Shown: positions 52,237 to 61,756, numbered from the stretch's first letter. The stretch: 64,000 nt of DNA from Streptomyces fructofermentans (GCF_014651055.1 NZ_BMWD01000014.1:62001-126000), one strand, 5' to 3'. A program made the numbers and translations. The notes: generated from the letters alone by a model not told the origin.

Positions 52237-53122
52237 GGGCTTCTCCTTCTGCGGCAGCCGGCCGTGGTGGGGCCGGCGACGAGCGGACCGGCGGGGTGCG
52301 GCCGGTCCGGAGCGGGAGCGGGCACGGAGGTGCGCGGCACGGGGCGGCGCACGGAGGAGCCCGCGATATCGGCGGCGCGTGAGACATGAGGGCGCGGTGA
52401 CGCGCGAGTGGGGGGTGGGGGTACTGGGGGGTGTGAACGAACAGTGAATGTTCGACAGCAGAGTGACATCAGACTCATGGGCTTGTCATGGAAGTGACAA
52501 CACAACGGCTTGAATTGACCATTGCATGCTGGGAGTTCGTCGCCGTCTGCACATCATTTCGGCCGCCTTCCGCGGCGGGCCCGCCGCCCTCCCGCGTCGG
52601 ACACCGCACCGGCCCCTTCGTCCCCACCCGCCGCGGAACCCGGCCCTCCGGCCTCCGTGGCCCACCACGGAGGCCGGTACGCCCTCTCCCGGGCCGTCGT
52701 CCCCTCCGTCTCGCCGGTCTCCGGTCTCGGGCCTCGGTTCTCCGTCCACCGCCGGCGCGGGAAAGGACGACTGAAGGTCTTCCGCGCGATGCCGGACAGG
52801 GGTCGCGCGAAAACCGCCGCTCCCGGGCCCGGCCGCAACCTCGCCCCCCCTCGCGCCCTCCTCGAGGGCGACCGGACCAGGACGTTCCACCGGCCCGCCG
52901 ACCCGAACCGCAGGCGCCCCAACTCACCCTCCGGACCCGCCCTTCACGCCGATCACAGCGACAACGCTCCTGGTCAGCGCCGCGTACAGGGTCCGACCAG
53001 GCACTTGAGGGGAAAGCCCTCGCGCGCTCGGCCCGCCGAATAGCGTGCGAAGGGCCGAGCCGCTCCCCCCACCTCCGCGCGGTCCATGTTCGTCGGGCCC
53101 GAACCCCGCCAGGAGACCCGGA
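52237..53122. other. Divergent region, 886 bp, with an inverted repeat
   Basis: This long region between the M4 peptidase and DUF485 genes has an A/T-richer island at 52430-52545. It includes TTGTCA-N6-TGACAA at 52483-52500, which may hold the peptidase promoter or operator. 52560-53100 is very GC-rich with no supported gene. AGGAG before 53123 belongs to the DUF485 gene. Confidence 0.5.
52483..52500. promoter_or_regulatory. TTGTCA-N6-TGACAA inverted repeat
   Basis: Perfect 6-bp arms are separated by TGGAAG, within the only A/T-rich part of the divergent region and about 250 nt from the peptidase start. It is a candidate operator for the peptidase gene; the regulator is unknown. Confidence 0.4.
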
Positions 53123-53563
53123 ATGTCCTACGACGACTCCGTCGCGTACCCAGTTCACCCCCACCACGGACGCCACTGTTCACCGGACCGCTCCCTCCTC
53201 GACCCGGCGCTCCCCGGCGAACGATTACCGGCTGCGGATCGGCCCCCCTCGTGGACCGGGCGCCACCGCGATCTGCGCATCCTGCGCCGGGCGTACCGCC
53301 GTCAGCGCCGCTGGACCACACTGATCCCGCTCAGCTACTTCTCCGCGTTCCTCGCCCTCTCGGCCGTCGGCCCCGGGTTCATGACGGAACCCCTCGTCGG
53401 CGGCCTGTCGACGGGCCTCGTGCTCGCCCTCTCCCAACTCCCCGCCGCATGGCTCGCCGTGGCCCTCTACGAGCGCACCGCGTACCGCCATGTCGATCCC
53501 CTGGCACGCCGCGTGAACCGGCACTCCCCGTGGACCGGCGGCGCGCGGGAGCGGGAGCGATGA
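53123..53563 (+). CDS. DUF485 membrane protein paired with the ActP-like symporter
   Basis: The 146-residue protein has a disordered N-terminus, then RDLRILRRAYRRQRRWTTLI and two membrane helices (PLSYFSAFLALSAVGPGFM, GLSTGLVLALSQLPAAWLAV), ending in YERTAYRHVDPLARRV. DUF485 (YjcH-like) proteins are encoded with acetate/cation symporters. ATG 53123 follows AGGAG. Codon 35 (53225-53227) is a TTA, rare in Streptomyces, so translation may depend on bldA tRNA. Its TGA overlaps the ATG of the symporter gene. Confidence 0.88.
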   Translation: MSYDDSVAYPVHPHHGRHCSPDRSLLDPALPGERLPAADRPPSWTGRHRDLRILRRAYRRQRRWTTLIPLSYFSAFLALSAVGPGFMTEPLVGGLSTGLVLALSQLPAAWLAVALYERTAYRHVDPLARRVNRHSPWTGGARERER

Positions 53564-55170
53564 CGGAGTTCAGCGGCTCCACGCAGACCTGGTCCCTCGT
53601 CGCCTTCTCCATCGCCGTCACGATCACCCTGCTGCTGTGCGTCCTGACCGGACCCGGCTCGGACGACCTCGACGACTTCTACACCGGCTACCGGTCGCTG
53701 TCCCCGGTGCGCAACGGCCTCGCCATCGCGGGCGACTACATCTCCGCCGCGACCGTACTCACCATCGGCGGCGTCATCGCACTGTGCGGCTACGACGGCC
53801 TCGTCCTCGCGGTCAGCACCCTGCTGTCCCTGCTCCTCCTGATGTTCCTGCTGGCCGAACCGCTGCGTAACACCGGCAGGTTCACCATGGCCGACGCCCT
53901 GGCCCGGCGCATGCCCGGACGGGCGGTGCGGATCACCGCGTGCGTGGTGACCATCGCCGCGCTGGTCCCGATGATGCTCGTACAACTCGCCAGCACCGGG
54001 CAGTTGCTGGCCTTCATCCTCGGGTTCTCCGACCCCTCCATGAAAACGGGCTGCATCGGCGCGGTGGGCGCCCTGATGATCACGTACGCGGCCATCGGCG
54101 GGATGAAGGGGACCGCGCTGATCCAGATCCTGAAGATGGTCGTGCTCCTCGGCTCGGGAGCGGTCGTGTCCGTACTCATCCTCCGGACCTTCGACTGGAA
54201 CCTGGGGACCCTGTTCAATACGGCCGCGAGGCGCAGCGGCGCGGGGCCGGACTTCCTGCACGGCGGGCTGCAGTTCGCGGGGGGACCGCATCCCGAGATC
54301 GACATGGTCAGCACGCAGTTCGCGATCGTGCTGGGGGGCGCCTGCCTTCCGCACGTGACCATGCGGATGTTCACCGCGAGCAGCGCGCGCCAGGTGCGGC
54401 GTTCGATGTCCTGGGCGGTGTCGTCGGTGGCGCTGTTCGTACTGGTGGCCACCGTCATCGCGATCGGCGCCACGGCACTGGTCGGCCGTGAGGGGATCAC
54501 CGCCGCCGACCCCCGCGGGCACACCGCCTACCTGCTGGGGTCCCGGGCCGCGTTCGGGATGGACATCTCACGGGCGGAGACGTTGATCTTCACCACCGTG
54601 ACCGCCGCCATCTTCCTCACACTGCTGGCCTCGGTGGCCGGAATGACACTCGCCTGCGCCAACTCGCTGGCGCACGACGTGTTCGCCAGCCGGGCCAAAG
54701 GGCTGTCACCGGTGCGCGAGACAGCGCTGGCCCGGGTCTGCGCCCTGCTCGTCGGCGGCCCGGTGGTCCTGCTCGCCGCCCTCATCCAGCACCGCAGCCT
54801 GCAGCCGCTGGCCACCATGTCCTTCTGCGTCGGCGCATCGGCCCTCGCCCCGGCTCTGGTGTACAGCCTCTTCTGGCGCCGCTTCACCCGCGCCGGGCTG
54901 CTGAGCACCCTGATCGGCGGGTCCCTGGCGGTCCTGCTGCTGATGCCCGGCACCAGTCTGGTCTCCGGGTCCCCGACGGCCGCGTTCCCGGAGGCCGACT
55001 TCAACTGGTTCCCGTTCACGACGACCGGCCTCGTGTCGATCCCCTTCGGCTTCGCCTGCGGCTGGCTCGGCACCATGCTCTCGGGCCGGCGCAGGGCCGA
55101 GCGCGCGCGCAGCCGGTACGAGGCGATCGAGAGCCTGATCCTGGCGGGGCCGCGGCAAAGGGGCAGATGA
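53560..55170 (+). CDS. Sodium:solute symporter family, ActP-like
   Basis: The 536-residue carrier has about 13 membrane segments. SSS-family signatures are visible: DDLDDFYTGYRSLSPVRNGL, IAGDYISAATVLTIGGVIAL, YAAIGGMKGTALIQILKM and MTLACANSLAHDVFASRA. The DUF485 neighbour and the similarity to ActP suggest uptake of acetate or a related short carboxylate with sodium or protons. ATG 53560 overlaps the DUF485 stop (ATGA), so the two are translated together. Confidence 0.9.
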   Translation: MTEFSGSTQTWSLVAFSIAVTITLLLCVLTGPGSDDLDDFYTGYRSLSPVRNGLAIAGDYISAATVLTIGGVIALCGYDGLVLAVSTLLSLLLLMFLLAEPLRNTGRFTMADALARRMPGRAVRITACVVTIAALVPMMLVQLASTGQLLAFILGFSDPSMKTGCIGAVGALMITYAAIGGMKGTALIQILKMVVLLGSGAVVSVLILRTFDWNLGTLFNTAARRSGAGPDFLHGGLQFAGGPHPEIDMVSTQFAIVLGGACLPHVTMRMFTASSARQVRRSMSWAVSSVALFVLVATVIAIGATALVGREGITAADPRGHTAYLLGSRAAFGMDISRAETLIFTTVTAAIFLTLLASVAGMTLACANSLAHDVFASRAKGLSPVRETALARVCALLVGGPVVLLAALIQHRSLQPLATMSFCVGASALAPALVYSLFWRRFTRAGLLSTLIGGSLAVLLLMPGTSLVSGSPTAAFPEADFNWFPFTTTGLVSIPFGFACGWLGTMLSGRRRAERARSRYEAIESLILAGPRQRGR

Positions 55171-56078
55171 CCCTCGGGGCCGACGGCGGCCCGTGTGTCG
55201 GACGGACGACGGGCCGGCCGCTCCGACGGGTCGACTGGGTCGGCCGGGCGGCGGGCGGTTGGCTGCGCCGGCCGGCCGGGCGGACGATTGCCTGCGCGGG
55301 CCGTCCGGCCGGGCGGGAGTCCGCGTGGGATCGGGAGCCTGCGTGAGCTCGGGAGCCGGCACCGGGACTTGGGCTGTTCATCGATTCGTCCGTTGGTCGC
55401 TGCGTGGCTTCATCCAGTCGGCCGTTCACCGACGGGACGGTGTGACGACGTGACAGCCAACGGGCGCACCACACGTCCCATCCGCCACATCTCGCCCCGA
55501 GGTTGCCGTGTTTCAGACGCCCCGCACCTGCCCGTCGCCCGTCGCCCGCTCGGGCCAACTGGCGCGTCCGGCAGGGAGAGGGCATTCGCGGCCTGCACGC
55601 CGTCCGATGCGATCGCGCCAAGGCCAAGCGACGAACCGGCCCCCGCCCCGTCATATCCGTGATCAAATCGATGCGCCACCATGCGTCGATTCGAACGTGA
55701 ATGACCATGGAGAGTCACACTCTGGTGGACTTGTGCTTGAATGGTGAACATATCGGCCAGGCGGCTTGAAAGAGCCCTTGGCCGATCGTGGCCTCACCCG
55801 TCTTCGCAGTGGACGGGACGACGTGCGCGAGGTCGCGCACGTCGGGTCGCGCAGGCGGCGCAGGGGCGGAAGCCGGGCCCAACCGGCCCACCGTTCCGGT
55901 CCGTTCCACCCTCGCCGGTGGCGCGGCCCGTGCCGCCGTACGGCTCTCCGACCGAGGGTCGGCCCACTGCGCGCCGCGTTCCGGTCGGCAGGTCCCAAGG
56001 GGGGAGTTCTGCCCACGACCGCGCGCGGGTCCGCCGCCGGCGTTCGCCGAGCTGCTGCCTGATCAGGGGGGAAGTGTC
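55171..56078. other. Intergenic, about 910 bp
   Basis: No gene is supported. 55170-55620 is GC-rich and low in complexity. 55640-55760 is A/T-richer (TGGTGGACTTGTGCTTGAAT and nearby) and is the most promoter-like part, about 320 nt before the MHYT gene. 55760-56060 returns to GC-rich, arginine-rich frames. Confidence 0.4.
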
Positions 56079-56924
56079 ATGAGCGACACAGTGTCCAATT
56101 TCCACTACGGAGCCGTCACGCCGATCGCGGCGTATCTGATGGCATGCCTCGGCGCGGCCCTCGGTCTGCGCTGCACGACCCGATCGATGCTCCGGCGCGC
56201 GCCCGGCGCCAGGCGCGCCGGATGGCTGACGCTCGGCGCGGTGTCCATCGGCTGCGGCATCTGGACGATGCACTTCATCGCGATGATGGGCTTCACCATC
56301 CAGGGCTCACTCATGACGTACGACCCCGCGCTCACCGTGCTGAGCCTGGTCGTCGCCATCGCGGTCGTCGCGGTCGGCATCTTCCTGGTGGGCTACCGGG
56401 GAGCGAGCCCCGCCACGCTGGGCACCGCGGGCGCGGTCACCGGCCTCGGCGTCGCCGCGATGCACTACATGGGCATGGCCGCGATGAGCGGCCACGGAAG
56501 CATCGACTACGACCCGCTCTACGTGGGTCTGAGCATCCTGATCGCCGTGGTCGCCGCGACCGCGGCGCTGTGGGCGGCCGTGTCGGTCCACGGGCTCTGG
56601 GCCTCGGTCGGCGCGAGCGCGATCATGGGCGTCGCCGTGACGGGCATGCACTACACGGGCATGACCGCGGTCACCGTCCACGTCACCGACGCCGTCGCGA
56701 ACAACCAGTCCTCGGCGAGCCTGCTGTCGTTCCTGCTGACCATGGTCGCGGGTCCCGTGGTCGTCCTGATCATCGTCTCCGTGATCGTGATGTTCGACCC
56801 CGAGGTCGTCCTCGGCGACAACGACTGGAACAACGCGCAGCCGATCCGGCCCGCCCAGTTCCCCGACGCCGCTGCCGCCCCCGTGCCCGACGCGGAGCAC
56901 GCACGCCCGCCGAGCGCCTGGTAG
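56079..56924 (+). CDS. MHYT-domain integral membrane sensor-like protein
   Basis: The 281-residue protein carries three MHYT-type motifs in membrane helices: TMHFIAMMGF, MHYMGMAAMSGHG and MHYTGMTAVTVHV. Seven hydrophobic segments run from AAYLMACLGAALGLR to VVLIIVSVIVMFDPE. MHYT domains are proposed to bind copper through their Met and His residues and so sense oxygen, CO or NO. There is no output domain, only a short C-terminal tail. ATG 56079 follows GGGGGGAAG. It is convergent with the DUF4259 gene across a terminator. Confidence 0.9.
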   Translation: MSDTVSNFHYGAVTPIAAYLMACLGAALGLRCTTRSMLRRAPGARRAGWLTLGAVSIGCGIWTMHFIAMMGFTIQGSLMTYDPALTVLSLVVAIAVVAVGIFLVGYRGASPATLGTAGAVTGLGVAAMHYMGMAAMSGHGSIDYDPLYVGLSILIAVVAATAALWAAVSVHGLWASVGASAIMGVAVTGMHYTGMTAVTVHVTDAVANNQSSASLLSFLLTMVAGPVVVLIIVSVIVMFDPEVVLGDNDWNNAQPIRPAQFPDAAAAPVPDAEHARPPSAW

Positions 56925-56964
56925 GCGACGGGCACGGCGTCTCCGCACCACCCCGCGTACCCCC

Positions 56965-57008
56965 AACGGGCGGCGCCCGGCAGCCCAGCTGTCCGGACGC
57001 CGCCCGTT
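56965..57008. terminator. Bidirectional hairpin after the MHYT gene
   Basis: AACGGGCGGCG and its exact complement CGCCGCCCGTT flank a 22-nt loop between two convergent genes. Confidence 0.7.
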
Positions 57009-57052
57009 GCCGTGCGCCTGTTGTTCGGTGGCCCATGGCTGTGGGTCACCGC

Positions 57053-57490
57053 TCAGATCTCGAAGAGGACCTCCTCCTGTGGCGGGATCGGAGGGTCAAG
57101 GACGTCACGAAGGCGGGCGATGTCCCGGCGCCACCTCGAGCCGTTCGCGGCTTCGGCCCACAGCTCGGCGAGTTCGGACGCATCGGAGACCACTCGGTCC
57201 AGGGCGTCGACGGCGAGCGTGCGAAGGGCTGCCGGAAGCTCCGGCAGCGGCTTCGACGGGCCGTGGTTCGAACACGCCGGCTCGCCGTCGGAGTGCTGGG
57301 CGACCACCAGGGCAACCGCGGCCACCGCCCGCTCCCCGTCGGGTGTGTCCAGGTGGTCCGCAGGTCTGGCGGCGCGTTCGAGTGCACCGCGGACCATGGA
57401 CGCTCGTTCTTCCGAGGTCGCGTCATCCAGGTCGCCCCCGAAGTCGGCCGCGGTGTCGTTGTCGAAGGGGCCGATGTCCCAGGTGCCCAT
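57053..57490 (-). CDS. DUF4259 family protein
   Basis: The 145-residue protein opens MGTWDIGPFDNDTAADFGGD, the signature start of DUF4259 proteins, and continues GALERAARPADHLDTPDGER and AAVALVVAQHSDGEP. It is soluble and alpha-helical. Function is unknown; proteins of this type often lie near toxin-immunity clusters. ATG 57490 follows AGGAG. Confidence 0.82.
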   Translation of the reverse strand: MGTWDIGPFDNDTAADFGGDLDDATSEERASMVRGALERAARPADHLDTPDGERAVAAVALVVAQHSDGEPACSNHGPSKPLPELPAALRTLAVDALDRVVSDASELAELWAEAANGSRWRRDIARLRDVLDPPIPPQEEVLFEI

Positions 57491-57650
57491 GTCTCTCCTC
57501 GCGCGACCGTCCGAGGATCGTCTCACCGGCCACTGACAGCGAGGTCGGGAGGCAGGCAGCACGCGCTCGCGCAGGAGCGTGAAGCCGCCACCTCCGTACA
57601 GCAGGCCGTCGGCTGACGGGATCCGGCGACGCGGTCACCGCGGCCGACAC

Positions 57651-58319
57651 CTACATCGGATATCCGACCGTGGCGATGTCCGCAGCCAGATCTTCGAGCC
57701 GGGCGTCCGGGTTCAGGGCCGAGACGACCGCCTCTGTCAGCGGCTTGAGGTCATACACATGCCGGATCGCCTCCACGGGCGGGTCCACCTCGTAGTACCC
57801 CTCGGCGAACTCCCGATAGGCCTCGGCCCTGTCCTCCGCCAACAACCCGAACAACCACAGAGCACCATCGGCGTCACCGTCGCTCCCATCCGGGACCTGG
57901 ACGTCTCCGCACCTCCACGCCGAGTCGCCGTGCTCGCGCCACAGACAGACGGTGGCCCGAGGGACACCGTTGTGGTCCTGGAACGCGGGCTCCCGCGCGA
58001 ACGGACGGAAAGCCTCGGGAAGCGAGTCGAACAACCCGGGCCACGGCGCAGGCGGCGAAGCCCGGGACGCAGCGATCGGCGACTCATGGCTGTTCGCCTG
58101 CGCATAGACCCCAGCGCCGGAGAAGACGACGGCGTAGTCGTTCCCGGAGCCGTCCCGCATGGAGGCCATCTCCTCACCCGGCGCCCACCGAACGTCGTAC
58201 GAGTAGTGACGCCACTGCCACTCCGGGCTCAGGACGGCGTCCAGCATCGCGAGCGCCTTCGAGCGGGCGCGCACGGCCTCGGGCGCCGGGAGCCGCTGGA
58301 TCACTTCGTGGACACTCAT
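57651..58319 (-). CDS. Hypothetical protein
   Basis: The 222-residue soluble protein reads MSVHEVIQRLPAPEAVRARS, WRHYSYDVRWAPGEEMASM, DYAVVFSGAGVYAQANSHES, EPAFQDHNGVPRATVCLWRE and EGYYEVDPPVEAIRHVYDLK. I recognise no family beyond a resemblance to widespread actinobacterial hypotheticals. ATG 58319 is the plausible start; its ribosome-binding site is weak. It lies 160 nt upstream of the DUF4259 gene on the same strand. Confidence 0.65.
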   Translation of the reverse strand: MSVHEVIQRLPAPEAVRARSKALAMLDAVLSPEWQWRHYSYDVRWAPGEEMASMRDGSGNDYAVVFSGAGVYAQANSHESPIAASRASPPAPWPGLFDSLPEAFRPFAREPAFQDHNGVPRATVCLWREHGDSAWRCGDVQVPDGSDGDADGALWLFGLLAEDRAEAYREFAEGYYEVDPPVEAIRHVYDLKPLTEAVVSALNPDARLEDLAADIATVGYPM

Positions 58320-58475
58320 GAGGCGATACAACCGGAGGCCACTGACAATGGCCCCGATCACCCCGGTGCTACCGCTCACCGGCAACATTCCCCGGCCGGC
58401 CGGCCGACCCGCCGGCCACCGCTCTCCGATGCCGTCGACAAGCGCTCCCAGTCCTCGGAGCGGGCAGCCACGCCG

Positions 58476-59033
58476 TCAGCGTCCACGCGCCGGGTGGAGC
58501 GCGGTGAACTCCCGTGCCAGCAGGCCCAGGACGACGAGGTCGTGGTGGCGGCCCGCGGCGAACACGTGCTCGCGCAGCCGCCCCTCCTCGACGAAGCCGA
58601 GACGGCGGTGGAGTGCGAGGGAGCCCTCGTTGTACGCGAGGACACTGGCCTGGCACTTGTGGAAGCGCCGCTCGGTGAACATGAACCGCAGCAGCAGGAC
58701 GACGGCCTCGGCCGCATAGCCCCTGCGCCGGTGCTCCGCCCCGATCGTCACGCCGTGCTCGAACCGGCCCGCGCGCGGGTCGGCGTGCTGCGAGCTGACC
58801 GCGCCCACGGCCTCCCCCGTGTCGACGGCCTCGACGACCAACCGGAAGGAGTCCGCGCCGGGTCCCTGGGCGGAGTGCTCGGTGGCCCAGGCGCGGAAAC
58901 TCTCCGCGGAGCGGGGCACGTCGAGAAGGTCCCCGAGACCCTCCTCGTCCTCGGCGAAGCGGCGGAAGGCCGTCCAGTCGTCGGGCTCGATCGCGCGCAG
59001 CCGTACTCGCGGCCCTGTCCAGAACGAAGTCAT
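58476..59033 (-). CDS. GNAT-family N-acetyltransferase
   Basis: The 185-residue enzyme resembles RimJ/RimL-type acetyltransferases. VRLRAIEPDDWTAFRRFAED is at the N-terminus, VTIGAEHRRRGYAAEAVVLL forms the acetyl-CoA pyrophosphate loop, and YNEGSLALHRRLGFVEEGRL is motif B. It transfers an acetyl group from acetyl-CoA to an amine; the acceptor is unknown. It starts 37 nt after crtU stops, on the same strand, so it may be the last gene of the carotenoid operon. The Shine-Dalgarno is weak. Confidence 0.88.
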   Translation of the reverse strand: MTSFWTGPRVRLRAIEPDDWTAFRRFAEDEEGLGDLLDVPRSAESFRAWATEHSAQGPGADSFRLVVEAVDTGEAVGAVSSQHADPRAGRFEHGVTIGAEHRRRGYAAEAVVLLLRFMFTERRFHKCQASVLAYNEGSLALHRRLGFVEEGRLREHVFAAGRHHDLVVLGLLAREFTALHPARGR

Positions 59034-59070
59034 CCGCCATTGGATCAAGCGGAGCCACCAGGCGTCCAGG

Positions 59071-60618
59071 TCAGCCGGCTCCCAGTCGGGCCAGGGCCCG
59101 CAGCGCGGCGCCCCGGCCCCGGTTCGGGACCGTCCACAGCGTCTGCCCGCGCACGCCCCACCGCTCCAGCAGGGCGTTGGCCGCCAGGAATCCACTGGTC
59201 GCCGCCCGTTCCATCAGGGCGACCGGCAGGTCCGTACGCACGAGGTCGCCGGCCAGGACCAGGCCCGGGTCCGGGGTGCGGACGGTCGGTCGGCCCGGGT
59301 GGCCGCCGACGGGGAACAACGGGCAGTCGGCCCGCCATTCGTGCCGTTCGTCCACGACGCGCGCCGCCCGGGTCTCCGGCCACACGCGGTGCAGCTGGCC
59401 GAGCAGGCGCTTCTGCTCGACGTCACGCGTCGCGTTCTCCGGCAGGGCGTAGGCGTGCAGTTCGACCACAGACCCTCCGGTGCGCGCCGACCAGCGGGCG
59501 GCCTCGCCCTCCCAGCGCTCCAGGACACTGACGTTGTCGAGGGTGCCGTAGCCGCTGGTGCCCAGGAACCCGGGCCGGTCACCGGCCACCGGCCGGTCCA
59601 GCCACAGCCGGGAGACCAGGAACGGCGGTGCCGTGCGCAGCCGTGAAACCCGCTCCCGCCAGGGCTCGTCGGCCAGCCGCGGGGACCGTCCAACGACGTG
59701 GCGCAGGCCGCCGGTGTCCAGGGCCAGGACCACTGCGTCGTGACGGCTCTCGGTGTCCGCGGTCGCCACGACGAATCCGCCGTCCGGCAGTGGTGTCACC
59801 TCCTCGACGGCGGTCGAGGTGCGCAACCGGACACCGTGGCCCGCGAGGTAGGCGGCGAGCGGGTCCCACAGGGCGGCGGCGAACGGCTCCGCGGGCACGT
59901 CGAACAGCAGGCCCTCGGAGGATCCGAGGAAGTAGATGTGGAACATCAAGACCATCTCCGCCGCGGAGAGTTCCTCAGGGTCGGCGAAGAAACTGCGGGA
60001 GAAGACCTCGAAGGCGAGGTGGTGGGCGGCCTCGGGAAAGCGGATCGACTCCAGGAACTCGCGGGCGCTGATGCCGTCCAGGCTCCGGTACACGTCGGGC
60101 ACCCGGACGTCGAGCAGGGGCAGCGCGGCGACCGGGTTCATCCGCAGCAGGTCGCGGGCCCCGAACGCGGGACTCAGGGCGACGAATCCGAGCGCGCTCC
60201 ACGGCGGTGTCCGCGGGACCCGGCGGAAGCTGTCGCGCAGGCCGCCGCTGTGCTGGAGCGGATAGTCGGGAAGGCCGGTGAGCCGCTCGAACCGGGGATC
60301 GGTCCGCCGCAACAGACCCCGCAGGTTGTAGTACTGGCGGAAGAACGCGTGGAACCCGCGGCTCATCGTCGCCGTCGTGCCGTCCCGAAGCTCCACGGGC
60401 CAGCCGGCCACGCGTCCGCCGAGGACCGGCTCGCGCTCGTAGAGCGTGACGTGCACGCCGCGTTCCGCCAGCGCGGTGGCCGCGGCGAGTCCGGCGATGC
60501 CCCCGCCCACGACGGCCGTGCTCGGCGCGGGTCCACCGATGCGCCCGGCACCGGGCGCGGCGGGGACGACCAGCGTCCGCCGGTCCCGGCCCGGCCGCGC
60601 CCACCCCACCCGGCTCAC
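59071..60618 (-). CDS. crtU: Carotenoid desaturase/methyltransferase-type FAD oxidoreductase CrtU
   Basis: The 515-residue flavoprotein has an N-terminal dinucleotide fold (TAVVGGGIAGLAAATALAER). Family text follows: GFHAFFRQYYNLRGLLRRTD, FFADPEELSAAEMVLMFHIY and a C-terminal LVLAGDLVRTDLPVALMERA. It matches the beta-carotene desaturase/methyltransferase of isorenieratene formation in Streptomyces, which converts beta-rings to aromatic rings. The order crtY-crtT-crtU agrees with known Streptomyces crt clusters. GTG 60618 follows GGGAGG. A run of 39-bp tandem repeats separates it from crtT. Confidence 0.88.
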   Translation of the reverse strand: MSRVGWARPGRDRRTLVVPAAPGAGRIGGPAPSTAVVGGGIAGLAAATALAERGVHVTLYEREPVLGGRVAGWPVELRDGTTATMSRGFHAFFRQYYNLRGLLRRTDPRFERLTGLPDYPLQHSGGLRDSFRRVPRTPPWSALGFVALSPAFGARDLLRMNPVAALPLLDVRVPDVYRSLDGISAREFLESIRFPEAAHHLAFEVFSRSFFADPEELSAAEMVLMFHIYFLGSSEGLLFDVPAEPFAAALWDPLAAYLAGHGVRLRTSTAVEEVTPLPDGGFVVATADTESRHDAVVLALDTGGLRHVVGRSPRLADEPWRERVSRLRTAPPFLVSRLWLDRPVAGDRPGFLGTSGYGTLDNVSVLERWEGEAARWSARTGGSVVELHAYALPENATRDVEQKRLLGQLHRVWPETRAARVVDERHEWRADCPLFPVGGHPGRPTVRTPDPGLVLAGDLVRTDLPVALMERAATSGFLAANALLERWGVRGQTLWTVPNRGRGAALRALARLGAG

Positions 60619-60668
60619 CGCCGGCCTCCCGTGCGCCAGGTCCGGGTCACCATGGCCTTCGTACGCCC

Positions 60669-60813
60669 CGCACGGCTCACGATCGACCTCCCGTACGCCC
60701 CACGCGGCTCACCGTCCATGTCCCGTATCCCGCACACTCCTCGCGGCTCATCTTCCGTCTCCCGTATCCCGCACACTCCTCGCGGCTCACCGTCCGTCTC
60801 CCGTACGCCACGC
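60669..60813. repeat. 39-bp tandem repeats between crtT and crtU
   Basis: Two complete units (60703-60741 and 60742-60780) beginning CGCGGCTCA are flanked by partial copies on each side. All share CGGCTCAC and CCCGTA. They fill the 200-bp gap between the two genes. The unit is a multiple of three, and the minus-strand frame reads repeats of SREECAGYG. Confidence 0.85.
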
Positions 60814-60819
60814 GCGGGT

Positions 60820-61551
60820 TCACCGCAGGCCGGTCGGGGCCGTGTGCTGGCGGGTGGCGACGAACGTGTGCGTGATGCCTGTCTGCCAGCCGGGCAGCGG
60901 GAGGACCCGTACCCGGTCGAATCCGGCAGCTCGGAGGCGGGCGGCGAACTCCCCCGCCGTGTCGAACTCGACGACGCTGCGCCGCAGATGACGGTAGAGC
61001 CGGCCGTCCCCGAGTGCGGTGGCCACGGGCAGCACGGCACCGCCGCACACGGCGTTCCACACCGCCCGGTGTCCGGCCCGGCCGCTCAGGGTGTACTCGT
61101 GCACGGCCAGGCGACCGCCCGGTGCCAGCAGGTTGCGGACGGTCGCGAGGACACCGTCGGGGTCGGCGGCGTTGCGGAAGAGGTAGGCGGCGAACACCGC
61201 GTCGAAGTGCCCGTCCACCCCGGCCTCGGCCAGGCGTTCCGCCGGTGCGTGCACGAAGGTCACTCCGGGCCGCCAGGGCTTGGCGGCGGCTCTCTCGAGC
61301 ATCCCGGCGGAGGCGTCCACGGCGGTGATCGCGGCGCCCGGCAGGACCCTGGCGAGGGCCGCCGTGGAGGCTCCCGTTCCGCAGCCCAGGTCCAGCACCC
61401 GCAGGCCGGCGCCGTCGTGCGGCAGCCCGAGACGGCGGGCGGAACGGCGCAGATGCGAGTGGTAGCCGGGGTTGGCGGCGACCAGGGTGTCGTAGCTGCG
61501 GGCCGCGTGGTCGAACGCCGTGGCCAGCTCTTTGTCGCGCAGCAGGGTCAT
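60820..61551 (-). CDS. crtT: SAM-dependent methyltransferase CrtT
   Basis: The 243-residue methyltransferase has class I SAM motifs: VLDLGCGTGASTAALARVLP, ITAVDASAGMLERA, DAVFAAYLFRNAADPDGVLA and LLAPGGRLAVHEYTL, similar to UbiE/MenG types. Its place between crtY and crtU identifies it as the CrtT of Streptomyces carotenoid clusters; its exact substrate is not established. ATG 61551 follows GAGGAGACC. It lies 205 nt downstream of crtY. Confidence 0.85.
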   Translation of the reverse strand: MTLLRDKELATAFDHAARSYDTLVAANPGYHSHLRRSARRLGLPHDGAGLRVLDLGCGTGASTAALARVLPGAAITAVDASAGMLERAAAKPWRPGVTFVHAPAERLAEAGVDGHFDAVFAAYLFRNAADPDGVLATVRNLLAPGGRLAVHEYTLSGRAGHRAVWNAVCGGAVLPVATALGDGRLYRHLRRSVVEFDTAGEFAARLRAAGFDRVRVLPLPGWQTGITHTFVATRQHTAPTGLR

Positions 61552-61756
61552 ACGGTCTCCTCGGGCACGAAGTGCGGGTTTCGCCAGGCGGCCCGGGGTC
61601 GCGCAGGGGTCACGCGCTCTCCTCGGACAGGGCGGTGCGGTACGGGTGGGCGGGAACGGCCGGGCAGAGGCCGTCGGTGCCGGACGGGCAGGACGGGCTG
61701 GACGGGCGGCACCGGACCGGACGCACGTGGCCGTGGACGGGCCCGGGGAAGCCTCG

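Noticed and set aside
57255-57285. A GTTCGAA stretch resembling a tRNA T-loop
   Set aside because: It lies inside the DUF4259 coding sequence and no cloverleaf arms flank it.
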